This document shows, piece by piece, positions 8,981-16,144 of a stretch of DNA of 64,000 nucleotides (positions within the stretch are counted from its first letter, which is position 1; each line of letters opens with the position of its first letter). A program made the translations under genes and the position numbers. The stretch is from Herbidospora solisilvae (GTDB lineage Bacteria > Actinomycetota > Actinomycetes > Streptosporangiales > Streptosporangiaceae). Location: positions 248,001-312,000 of the forward strand of contig NZ_WXEW01000002.1 of the NCBI RefSeq assembly GCF_009901565.1, given 5' to 3'. The notes under the pieces are model-generated. The model made no database searches, was not told where the DNA came from, and was given only the letters and a program-made list of their open reading frames with translations.

Positions 8981-9428
8981 GCAGCCAGCGGGTGACCACC
9001 GGGGCGTCGCTCGGGCGGTGATAGGCCACGCTCACCCAGCCGGGCGGGAGGCCGGCCACGGCGAACTGACCGTCGGCCGAGGGCACCCGGACCTTCGTCA
9101 GGTGAGGGGTGCGGACCTCCACGTAGGCGCTGGGCGCGGGCGGCGGGCTCACCTGGCCGGCGATCTCCAGGCGGCCCTCGGTGATGGTCGTCTCGACGTC
9201 GAGGGTCGTGTCGCCGGCCGCGAACCGGTGCATCTGGGGCTTGCCGCCCGCCCGCGCGCCGGAGGCGGCCGTCAGGTCGGCCGGGGTGGCGACGACGCAG
9301 CCGGGCAGGCGCATCGCGAGCGCGGCCATGGCGTCGGCGGCGAGGCGTCCGGGTGCGGGGTCGGCCTGGGCCGCCAGGCGCATCGCCGCCAGCATGTACG
9401 TCTCCAGCGCGGCCTCGTCAGCACTCAA
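8967..9428 (-). CDS. Hypothetical beta-rich protein between sigma factor and CHAT protease
   Basis: A 153-residue soluble protein I do not recognise beyond its position. It has a helical N-terminus (about 1-45) followed by a beta-rich half with alternating hydrophobic strands and GQFAVAGLPPGWVSV. That half resembles a carboxypeptidase-regulatory or immunoglobulin-like beta-sandwich. The start is inferred as TTG 9428, because GGAGG lies 6 nt upstream and the preceding sigma stop falls 8 nt inside the gene. Its stop overlaps the CHAT start by 14 nt. It may be a cytoplasmic regulator or partner of either neighbour; no anti-sigma zinc motif or membrane segment is visible. Confidence 0.7.
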   Translation of the reverse strand: MSADEAALETYMLAAMRLAAQADPAPGRLAADAMAALAMRLPGCVVATPADLTAASGARAGGKPQMHRFAAGDTTLDVETTITEGRLEIAGQVSPPPAPSAYVEVRTPHLTKVRVPSADGQFAVAGLPPGWVSVAYHRPSDAPVVTRWLRVRA

Positions 9429-9975
9429 GGGGATCCTCCGCGAGTAATGTCCGGAGTTTGGCCGAACACCGCGCCCGGGTCGGCCCCACGCTCCCGACCG
9501 GGAGGTGCATTCGGGCTGCGACCTGCGCATACCGTACATCTGGATTGAGGGCGAAGAGCCGGAGCATGGTCCGGCACGGCTCGCTGAGCCGGGACACGCG
9601 CGACCAGAGGGTGCGCCCGTAGTCGGCCTCGACGATCTCCGTCGTCGGGTCGGGCGCCGCCAGGGTGGGATGTTCGTAGAGGTCCGGCGGGTCGGCCGGG
9701 AACTCCTGCCCGGCCTTGCGGCCGAGCCGCAGCGCCTCGCGCCGCGTCGTCGTCATCAGCCACGCGCCGACCGCCCGCGGGTCGCGGATGCGGTCGACGC
9801 TCTCGACCAGCCGGAGCCACGCTCCCTGTACGGCGTCGGCCGCGTCGGCCGCCCCCAGGCCCGCCGCCCGCGCCACGGCCCACATCTGACCGTTGAAGCT
9901 GGCGACCAGCTCGGACCATGCGTGGTCGTCGAGCAGATCAAGAGGGATCGATTCGTCGTGGACCTCGAAAAGCAC
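9418..9975 (-). CDS. ECF-like RNA polymerase sigma factor
   Basis: A 185-residue sigma-70-family protein with region 2 (about residues 20-90; AADAVQGAWLRLVESVDRIRDPRAVGAWL) and region 4 (about 125-178; LSEPCRTMLRLFAL, VAARMHLPVGSVGPTRARCSAKL). It would recruit RNA polymerase to a specific promoter set. The start is GTG 9975. It is the first gene of a three-gene unit with the beta-rich protein and CHAT protease, overlapping the former by 11 nt. No classical anti-sigma factor lies nearby, so control may come from the small protein or from the protease. Confidence 0.88.
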   Translation of the reverse strand: MLFEVHDESIPLDLLDDHAWSELVASFNGQMWAVARAAGLGAADAADAVQGAWLRLVESVDRIRDPRAVGAWLMTTTRREALRLGRKAGQEFPADPPDLYEHPTLAAPDPTTEIVEADYGRTLWSRVSRLSEPCRTMLRLFALNPDVRYAQVAARMHLPVGSVGPTRARCSAKLRTLLAEDPLEC

Positions 9976-10285
9976 GCGTCACTGACCCTTTCCGCACCAG
10001 CCTCACCGACTGTGCTGACAGAGGAGCGTTGCGTGAGCAACTCTAACCATGGTGTCCGGCGCGGTCCGGTGAGATCGCGGAATTCCGGAAGGATGGCCAA
10101 CTTCCACGATCGCGCCGATTTACGCCTTCAGGAGAGACCGATTCGCCGGGCGGCCAAGCGGGAATCGGTATGACCCTCCTCTGGTGCCTCGCCGCGACGG
10201 ACGGTAGTCTCTCCTAGAGTCACTTGTGATCATCCCAGTATGAGGCCGTTGGGGAAGGCGCACCTCGTACGAATCGGGAGGTCCG
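9976..10285. other. Divergent intergenic region, sigma/CHAT cassette versus DUF3145 gene
   Basis: About 310 bp with no credible gene. It must hold the leftward promoter of the sigma cassette and the rightward promoter of the DUF3145 gene. A small hairpin (GTTGC, loop GTGA, GCAAC) sits at about 10032-10045. GGGAGG at about 10276-10281 is the ribosome-binding site for the DUF3145 gene. No convincing -35/-10 pair could be assigned by eye. Confidence 0.5.
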
Positions 10286-10783
10286 GTGGCTGCTGCTCGT
10301 GGCGTCCTGTACGTCCACTCGGCTCAGCCTGCGCTGTGCCCACACATCGAGTGGGCCGTCGCAGGCATTCTTGGCGTTCCCGTCGACCTGACGTGGACGC
10401 CCCAGCCCGCTGCGCCCGGCGCCCTGCGCGCCCAGGCCGAATGGGAGGGGCCCGCCGGCGTCGCCGCCAAGATCACCTCTTCGCTCATGGGGTGGCAGCG
10501 CATCCGCTTCGAAATCACCGAAGACCCGTCGCCGGGCTGCGACGGCTCCCGCCATGCGTACACGCCGGCCCTGGGAGCCTTCACGGCGACCATCGGCGTC
10601 AACGGCGACATCCTCATCCCGGAGGACCGCCTCCGGAACGTCATGCTGATGGCCAGCCAGGGACGCGTGGTCCTGGAGGACGAACTCGACAAACTGCTCG
10701 GCAAGCAGTGGGACGAGGAACTGGAGTCCTTCCGGTACGCCGGCGAGGGCGCTCCGGTCCGCTGGCTCCACGCGGCCGTCTAG
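10286..10783 (+). CDS. DUF3145 family protein
   Basis: A 165-residue cytoplasmic protein that matches the actinobacterial DUF3145 family, recognisable from its N-terminal pattern RGVLYVHSAQPALCPHIEW and the conserved SLMGWQRIRFE segment. Its molecular function is unknown to me. The start is GTG 10286, preceded by GGGAGG. The gene lies close to the fatty-acid synthase operon; a link to lipid synthesis would be guilt by association only. Confidence 0.9.
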   Translation: MAAARGVLYVHSAQPALCPHIEWAVAGILGVPVDLTWTPQPAAPGALRAQAEWEGPAGVAAKITSSLMGWQRIRFEITEDPSPGCDGSRHAYTPALGAFTATIGVNGDILIPEDRLRNVMLMASQGRVVLEDELDKLLGKQWDEELESFRYAGEGAPVRWLHAAV

Positions 10784-10791
10784 CGGGCGAA

Positions 10792-10820
10792 AGGGCGCAC
10801 GACATCTGGCCGCGCGCCCT
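10792..10820 (+). terminator. Hairpin downstream of the DUF3145 gene
   Basis: A 7-bp GC-rich inverted repeat (AGGGCGC / GCGCCCT) with a 15-nt loop begins 8 bp after the stop codon. There is no T-run, as is common in actinomycete terminators. Confidence 0.45.
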
Positions 10821-11326
10821 GCCGTCCTTCGTCACGACCACGGGCCGGGGCCGTCTTACCCGGCCGCCACCTCTCGCCGCGATTGCCGCCGGGCGTTGAG
10901 GTGTCTGCGTGTGTCCTGCCGGCCATCGGCTGGATTGGCCTTACCTGGCCGTGGCCTCCCGCGACGTGCGCGTCAGTGTAACAACGCACGGATTTGTGCC
11001 CTCCCGCTCATCGCTACTGCGGTCTCATGTAGCGGGCATTCGTGGGTTCTCGTCGCTCGTATTGAGGTTCTTGTGGGTAGGTGGCGGTATTGCCCGTCCT
11101 TTCGAGCGGCAGTTTCAGGCGTCCCCGCATCGGGCCTGTTTCGGACTTCTCCTCGCTTAGTGGAATCGTTTCGGTTCAGGTGTCTGCCTGATTGCGGATG
11201 CACGACTGGGGACGCGGGTGACGGGAGGCTCACCCTTTCGCCACCTTCGCGGGCAGAGGGGCGTAGCCCTCAAGTGGTGCAGGTCGGGCACCCGACCCCT
11301 GTCCCGCGCGGTTGGGCGTCGTGTCG
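10821..11326. other. AT-richer non-coding block; possible structured RNA
   Basis: About 500 bp between convergent genes holds no frame with actinomycete-like codon usage, and its base composition is noticeably less GC-rich than the neighbours. Small hairpins are visible: GCAC/GTGC at about 10986-10999 and CCCGCTCAT/ATGTAGCGGG at 11003-11036. Short frames on both strands give Arg/His/Thr-rich translations that do not look like protein. It could be a small RNA gene, a long 3' region or a remnant; no known RNA family is recognised. Confidence 0.35.
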
Positions 11327-12259
11327 TCAGGCCGGGTACAGGATCGTCTTGCCGGGAAGCCGACCAGTGACCGCCTCGTCGTGTACGGCCGCCAGATCGG
11401 TCAGCGGGCGGCGCGCGGCGACGTGGATTCGCAAGGTCCCGGCGTCGACCCGGGCCACGAGGTCGGTGAGCTGGGCGGTGTCACTGCGGACGAACATGCG
11501 CACCGCCCGGACGCCGCGTCCCACACCCTCCGGGACGGGCCCGGTCGTGCTGATGAGCACACCCCCGTCGGCCACCAGCTCAGCCAGGGCCGCCGTCTCC
11601 TCGGAACCGGTGGGCACCAGGTTGAGGATCACGTCGAATCGGCGGCCCGCCACCGCCTCGGCGAGCGGCGTGCGGGTGTAGTCGATCACCTCGGCGGCGC
11701 CGTGGTCGCGGACGCGGGCGGCCGACCCCGGCCCGGCCGTCGCGGTCACGGTGGCGCCGTGTCCCGCGGCGAGCTGGACGGCGTATCCCCCCACGGCCCC
11801 GCCCCCGCCGTTGATGAGAACGGTGTCGCCGGCCGTGAGGGCCGCGTGCTCGAACAGCGCCTGGTACGCGGTCAGCCCCACCGCAGGGAGCGCCGCGGCG
11901 TCGGCCAGGTCGACCGAGTGGGGCGCTTTGGCCAGTAGGCCGGCGGGGACGGCCACGTACTCGGCCGCGGCGCCGCCCGACATCGGCAGGAGCGCGACGA
12001 CCGGGTCGCCCACGGCCCAGCCGGTCACGTCGGCGCCGAGTTTGGCGACGGTGCCGGCCACGTCGATGCCCGGGATGCCGGGGAACACGACGGGGAACAC
12101 CTCGCGCAGGTATCCGGCGCGGATCGTGGCGTCGACCGGGTTGAACGAGGTTCCGGCGACCTTGACGACGACCTGGCCGGGTCCGGCCGCCGGACGGTCG
12201 GTCTCCTCATGGGCGAGGACGTCGCTGGGGCCGTACTGGTGGAAGCGGATGGCCTTCAT
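11327..12259 (-). CDS. NADP-dependent zinc-independent MDR oxidoreductase (quinone reductase-like)
   Basis: A 310-residue medium-chain dehydrogenase/reductase. The N-terminal GroES-like domain carries the FNPVDATIRAG segment typical of quinone-oxidoreductase-like enzymes, and the Rossmann domain has the NADPH loop INGGGGAVGGYAVQLA at about residues 145-160. No zinc-binding cysteines are seen. These enzymes reduce quinones or alpha,beta-unsaturated carbonyls. The ATG at 12259 follows GGAGG. The gene diverges from a MarR regulator with two palindromic sites between them, so it is probably de-repressed by an electrophile or phenolic ligand. Confidence 0.88.
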   Translation of the reverse strand: MKAIRFHQYGPSDVLAHEETDRPAAGPGQVVVKVAGTSFNPVDATIRAGYLREVFPVVFPGIPGIDVAGTVAKLGADVTGWAVGDPVVALLPMSGGAAAEYVAVPAGLLAKAPHSVDLADAAALPAVGLTAYQALFEHAALTAGDTVLINGGGGAVGGYAVQLAAGHGATVTATAGPGSAARVRDHGAAEVIDYTRTPLAEAVAGRRFDVILNLVPTGSEETAALAELVADGGVLISTTGPVPEGVGRGVRAVRMFVRSDTAQLTDLVARVDAGTLRIHVAARRPLTDLAAVHDEAVTGRLPGKTILYPA

Positions 12260-12276
12260 GGTTCCTCCGTAGCTAG

Positions 12277-12316
12277 TTGCTTCGAATTCGAATAACTTGC
12301 TTCGAGTTCAAAGCAA
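12277..12316. promoter_or_regulatory. Tandem palindromic MarR operator candidates
   Basis: Two similar sites start exactly 20 bp (two helical turns) apart. The first, at 12277-12292, contains the perfect palindrome TTCGAATTCGAA. The second, at 12297-12316, is TTGCTTCGAGTTCAAAGCAA, symmetric at 16 of 20 positions. Both begin with TTGCTTCGA. They lie between the quinone reductase and the divergent marR gene. Confidence 0.7.
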
Positions 12317-12372
12317 TCCCGCCAGAAGTGTGAGCTCGGTCACATCGCGGAGAGGCCGGTACCGTTGGACGG

Positions 12373-12855
12373 GTGACGCTCGACGCCCGGCAGCTGGGCA
12401 CCTACTTCGCCCTCATGGAGGCCGTCAGCCTCCTCCAGCACCACGTCGAGCAGCAGCTCCGCGAGGAGGGCGGCCTCAGCTCCGTCCAGTTCCAGCTGCT
12501 CGCCCGGCTCGCCCACGGCCCCGGCGCACTGACCATGACGGAACTCGCCGACGGCGTCGTCTACAGCCGCAGCGGCCTGACCTACCAGGCCGGGCTCCTG
12601 GAGAAGGCAGGCCTGATCGAACGCGGCCCGTCGCCCGGCGACGAACGCGCGATCCAGGTCGCCATCACCCAGAAGGGCCGCGACCTGGTCGAACACGTCC
12701 TGCCCGGCCATGCGGAGGTCGTCCGGAGCATGCTCTTCGATCCGCTGGCCGAGGCCGACGTGGAGACCTTGGGCACGCTGATGAACCGCGTTCGCGACCA
12801 CATGCGCGCCCTGCCACCCCGCTCGGCCGCACCCCGCAGGAAGCGCTCCGAGTAG
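12373..12855 (+). CDS. MarR-family transcriptional regulator
   Basis: A 160-residue winged-helix repressor. The helix-turn-helix spans about residues 55-80 (LTMTELADGVVYSRSGLTYQ), followed by a beta-wing with SPGDERAIQVAIT and a C-terminal dimerisation helix. It probably binds the two palindromes at 12277-12316 and controls both itself and the divergent oxidoreductase. The start is GTG 12373. No clear ribosome-binding site is seen, so a leaderless transcript is possible. The Arg-rich tail (PRRKRSE) is unremarkable. Confidence 0.88.
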   Translation: MTLDARQLGTYFALMEAVSLLQHHVEQQLREEGGLSSVQFQLLARLAHGPGALTMTELADGVVYSRSGLTYQAGLLEKAGLIERGPSPGDERAIQVAITQKGRDLVEHVLPGHAEVVRSMLFDPLAEADVETLGTLMNRVRDHMRALPPRSAAPRRKRSE

Positions 12856-12929
12856 CGCTCCCTCAGCCCGATATCCCGAAATTCGGGCGGCGGCAACCGC
12901 CCGACTCAAGACACCGTCGTAGATTCAGC

Positions 12930-13019
12930 CGACCGGCGTTTCAGGGACCCCGCCCTGGCCGACGGACGTTGCAGGCAGCGCGCCGGCCGAAACGGGCGTT
13001 TCAGAGACCTTGCCCCGGC
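12930..13019. repeat. Three degenerate ~30-bp tandem repeats
   Basis: Units at 12930-12959, 12960-12987 and 12988-13019 share the pattern CGAC-GG-CGTTTCAG-GACC--GCC-(T/C)GGC, with lengths of 30, 28 and 32 bp. They lie between the convergent marR and accD genes. Just upstream, 12875-12887 carries the palindrome CCCGAAATTCGGG. Confidence 0.6.
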
Positions 13020-13126
13020 CCTCTCTCGCACGGCTGGGGAAGCTCTCCGCCCGCCCGGCCTGCCTAGAACGCCGGAACGCCGCCCCCGCCAACCGGCAGG
13101 AGCGGCGCTCACGACGTACAGAGAAA

Positions 13127-14551
13127 CTAGAGCGGGATGTTCCCGTGGGCCCCCCGCGCCGGCGTCGCGCGGGCGATCACCTTGGCGATGGCCCCCCGCG
13201 TCTCCTCCGGCTTGATGACCTCGTCGACCACGCCCAGGTCCACCGCGCGGTCGAGGCCGCCGGCGATCTTCTCGTGCTCCTCGGCCAGGCGGTTCTCCAG
13301 GTCGGCCCGCTCCTCGTCGGGGACGGCGGCCAGTTCGCGCCGCTTCAGGATGCGGACCGCCGCGACCGCGCCCATGACCGCGATCTGGGCCGTCGGCCAG
13401 GCGAACACGCGGGTCGCGCCCAGGGCGCGGGAGTTCATCGCGATGTAGGCCCCGCCGTAGGACTTGCGGGTCACCAGCGTCACCCTCGGCACCGAGGCCT
13501 CGGCGAACGCGTGGAGGAGCTTGGCGCCGCGGCGCACGACGCCGTCGTGCTCCTGGCCGACGCCCGGCAGGTAACCGGGCACGTCGACCAGCACCACCAG
13601 GGGCACCCCGAACGCGTCGCACATGCGCACGAAACGGGCCGCCTTCTCGGCGGAGGTCGAGTCGAGGCAGCCGCCCAGGCGCATCGGGTTGTTGGCGATG
13701 ACGCCGACGGTCCGGCCGCCGAGCCGGCCCAGGGTCGTCACGATGTTGGGCGCCCACTTGGGGTGGAGCTCCACGCCCGGCTCGTCGAGCAGGCCGTTGA
13801 CCAGCGGCTTCACGTCGTAGGCGCGGCGCACGTTGTCGGGCAGCAGGGTCGAGAAGTCGACCTCGCCGACCTCGCCGAGCCGGACCCGGCCCTGGTGGCC
13901 GAGCAGCGTCGCGACCTGGCGGGCCTTCAGCAGGGCCTCGGGCTCCGACTTGGTCACGATGTGGACGACGCCGCTGCGCTTGCTGTGGGGCTCGGGGCCG
14001 CCCAGCGAGGCCATGTCGATCGTCTCGCCGGTCACCGAACGGACGACGTCGGGGCCGGTCACGAAGATGCGGCCCTCGTCGGCGAGGATCACGATGTCGG
14101 TCAGCGCCGGGCCGTAGGCCGCGCCGCCGGCCGCCGCGCCGACCACGACGGAGATCTGCGGCACGATGCCCGACGCCTTCGTCATGGCCGCGAAGACGCG
14201 GCCCACGGCGTGGAGGGACTCCACGCCCTCGGCGAGGCGGGCGCCGCCCGAGTGCCAGACGCCGATGATCGGCACGCGCTCGCGGACCGCCACGTCGTAG
14301 GCGTGGACGATGTGCTCGCAGCCCTCGGCGCCCATCGCGCCGCCCTGGACGCGGGCATCGCTGCAGAACGCCACGACGGGGACGCCCTCGACGCGGCCGG
14401 TGACCGCCAGGGCCCCGCTCTTGTCCTGCGGCGAGATCAGCCGCATGGAACCCTCGTCGAGCAGGTGGCCCAGCCGGACGACGGGATCGCGGGGGTCGGC
14501 CGCCTCCTGGTCGGAGGCGGCGGTCACCACCCTGTTGTCAACGACAGTCAT
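13127..14551 (-). CDS. accD: Acyl-CoA carboxylase beta (carboxyltransferase) subunit, AccD6-like
   Basis: A 474-residue carboxyltransferase subunit of the acetyl/propionyl-CoA carboxylase family. It moves the carboxyl group from carboxybiotin to acyl-CoA to make malonyl-CoA or methylmalonyl-CoA. Two crotonase-fold halves are visible, with oxyanion-forming glycine motifs (GGARLAEG, GAAAGGAAYGPAL; later SYGGAYIAM and GAVAAVRIL). It lies 22 nt downstream of fabF as the last gene of the FAS II operon, the position of accD6 in mycobacteria. The biotin-carrying alpha subunit is not in the window. Confidence 0.92.
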   Translation of the reverse strand: MTVVDNRVVTAASDQEAADPRDPVVRLGHLLDEGSMRLISPQDKSGALAVTGRVEGVPVVAFCSDARVQGGAMGAEGCEHIVHAYDVAVRERVPIIGVWHSGGARLAEGVESLHAVGRVFAAMTKASGIVPQISVVVGAAAGGAAYGPALTDIVILADEGRIFVTGPDVVRSVTGETIDMASLGGPEPHSKRSGVVHIVTKSEPEALLKARQVATLLGHQGRVRLGEVGEVDFSTLLPDNVRRAYDVKPLVNGLLDEPGVELHPKWAPNIVTTLGRLGGRTVGVIANNPMRLGGCLDSTSAEKAARFVRMCDAFGVPLVVLVDVPGYLPGVGQEHDGVVRRGAKLLHAFAEASVPRVTLVTRKSYGGAYIAMNSRALGATRVFAWPTAQIAVMGAVAAVRILKRRELAAVPDEERADLENRLAEEHEKIAGGLDRAVDLGVVDEVIKPEETRGAIAKVIARATPARGAHGNIPL

Positions 14552-14573
14552 TGCGTCCCTCTCAGAGCGCTGA

Positions 14574-15806
14574 TCAAGCAGTGGTGAAGGCGACGGCGAC
14601 GTTGTGGCCGCCGAAGCCGAAGGAGTTGTTGATCGCGGCGAGCTGCCCGTCGGGGAGCTTGCGCGGCTCGCCGCGCACGATGTCCACGTCGAGGCCGTCG
14701 GCCGGGTCGTCGAGGTTCGCGGTGGCGGGCACGATGCGCTCGCTCAGCGCCAGGATCGTGAAGACGGACTCGATGCCGCCCGCGCCGCCCAGCAGGTGAC
14801 CGGTCATCGACTTGGTCGAGGTGACGAGCGGGGAGCCGGGGAGCGCCTCGCGGATCGCCCGCGCCTCGATCTCGTCGCCGACCGGCGTCGAGGTGGCGTG
14901 GGCGTTGACGTGGCGGACGTCGGCGGCGCTGATGCCCGCGTCGGCGATGGCCGTCAGCATCGCGGTCTTGCCGCCGATGCCGCTCGGCTCCGGCGCGGAG
15001 ATGTGGTGGCCGTCGGAGGTGATGCCGACGCCGGCCGCGACCGCGTAGATCCTGGCGCCGCGGGCCTTCGCGTGAGCCTCCGACTCCAGGACGACGATGC
15101 CGGCGCCCTCGCCGAGCACGAACCCGTCGCGGCCCTTGTCGAAGGGGCGCGAGGCGCGGTGGGGCTCGTCGTTGCGGGTCGACATGGCGCGCATGGCCGC
15201 GAACGAGGCCATGTTCAGCGGGTGGATGGCCGCCTCGCTGCCCCCGGCGACGACGACGTCGGCGCGGCCGGAGCGGATCATCTCGATGGCCTGGCCGATC
15301 GACTCGGCGCCGGTCGCGCAGGCGCTGACCGCCGCGTGGGTGCCCGCCTGGGCGCCCAGGTCGATGGAGATCCAGCCCGCGGCGCCGTTGGGCATGAGCA
15401 TCGGGACGGTGTACGGCGAGAGCCGGTTCCATCCCTTGTCACGGTAGGTGTCGTAGGCCTGGAGGATCGTGTTGATGCCGCCGATGCCGGAGCCGACGAC
15501 CACGCCGAGCCGGGTCGGCTCGACCTCGGGGGCGCCGGCGTCCTGCCAGGCCTGGCGGGCGGCGATCAGGGCGAACTGCTCGTAGCGGTCGAGACGCCTG
15601 GCCTCGGGCCGGGGCAGCACCTCACCGGGGTCGACCGCCGCGATGCCGGCGAACTTCGCCGGGACGGTGTCGACCCAGTCTTCGGTGAGGGTGCGGATGC
15701 CCGACCGCCCGTCGAGGAGCGCCGCCCAGGTCGAGGCGACGTCTCCACCAAGGGGCGTCGTCGTGCCGAGTCCGGTGACGACGACTCGCACCCGGTTGGT
15801 ACTCAC
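14574..15806 (-). CDS. fabF: 3-oxoacyl-ACP synthase II (KAS II)
   Basis: A 410-residue elongating beta-ketoacyl-ACP synthase. The catalytic triad is visible: Cys in SACATGAESIG (about residue 165), His in NAHATSTPVGD (about 303) and His in TGHLLGGAGG (about 340). It condenses malonyl-ACP with growing acyl-ACP chains. It follows acpP by 43 nt and precedes accD by 22 nt in the same operon. Length and motifs are those of a normal housekeeping enzyme. Confidence 0.96.
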   Translation of the reverse strand: MSTNRVRVVVTGLGTTTPLGGDVASTWAALLDGRSGIRTLTEDWVDTVPAKFAGIAAVDPGEVLPRPEARRLDRYEQFALIAARQAWQDAGAPEVEPTRLGVVVGSGIGGINTILQAYDTYRDKGWNRLSPYTVPMLMPNGAAGWISIDLGAQAGTHAAVSACATGAESIGQAIEMIRSGRADVVVAGGSEAAIHPLNMASFAAMRAMSTRNDEPHRASRPFDKGRDGFVLGEGAGIVVLESEAHAKARGARIYAVAAGVGITSDGHHISAPEPSGIGGKTAMLTAIADAGISAADVRHVNAHATSTPVGDEIEARAIREALPGSPLVTSTKSMTGHLLGGAGGIESVFTILALSERIVPATANLDDPADGLDVDIVRGEPRKLPDGQLAAINNSFGFGGHNVAVAFTTA

Positions 15807-15849
15807 TTTGGCTGCACTCCTCTACGGTCGAACGGTTGCGCTGGGGAAC

Positions 15850-16089
15850 TCAGTTCTGGATGAAGTTGATGACGTCCTTGACGGTCTTCAGGTGCTTGAG
15901 CTGGTCGTCGGGGATCTCCGCGCCGAACTCGTCCTGGGCCGCCACGGCGATCTCGACCATCGACAGCGAGTCGATGTCCAGGTCGTCGACGAAGCTCTTC
16001 TCCGGCGTCACCTCGGACGCGGGAATCCCGGTGATCTCGTTCACGATCTTGCCGAGGCCTGCCAGGATCTCCTGCTCGGTGGCTGCCAT
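15850..16089 (-). CDS. acpP: Acyl carrier protein
   Basis: A 79-residue acidic four-helix protein with the phosphopantetheine attachment motif DIDSLSMVE (Ser at about residue 40). It carries growing acyl chains for FAS II. Its place between fabH and fabF is the standard actinobacterial order. AGGAGA precedes the ATG at 16089. Confidence 0.97.
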   Translation of the reverse strand: MAATEQEILAGLGKIVNEITGIPASEVTPEKSFVDDLDIDSLSMVEIAVAAQDEFGAEIPDDQLKHLKTVKDVINFIQN

Positions 16090-16121
16090 TTCTCTCCTTT
16101 GAGTGGTGTTTCTGGGTTTTC

Positions 16122-16139
16122 GTACGGCGAAGACCGTAC
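16122..16139. promoter_or_regulatory. Hairpin in the fabH-acpP gap
   Basis: An inverted repeat GTACGG / CCGTAC with a 6-nt loop lies 6 bp after the fabH stop and about 30 bp before acpP. It is not followed by a T-run in the direction of transcription. It may stabilise or process the mRNA to allow extra acpP expression; this is inference. Confidence 0.4.
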
Positions 16140-16144
16140 AGGCA

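Noticed and set aside
10973-11233. 86-codon minus-strand frame in the non-coding block
   Set aside because: Arg/Thr/His-rich translation with no usable ribosome-binding site and atypical codon use; treated as non-coding.
12930-13019. CRISPR array
   Set aside because: Only three adjacent degenerate units without spacers and no cas genes; no CRISPR array was seen anywhere in the window.
12906-13757. 283-codon minus frame covering the repeat cluster and part of accD
   Set aside because: It is the wrong frame of accD; only its tail covers the repeats, which appear as a repeated SLKR-type peptide by translation of the DNA repeats.
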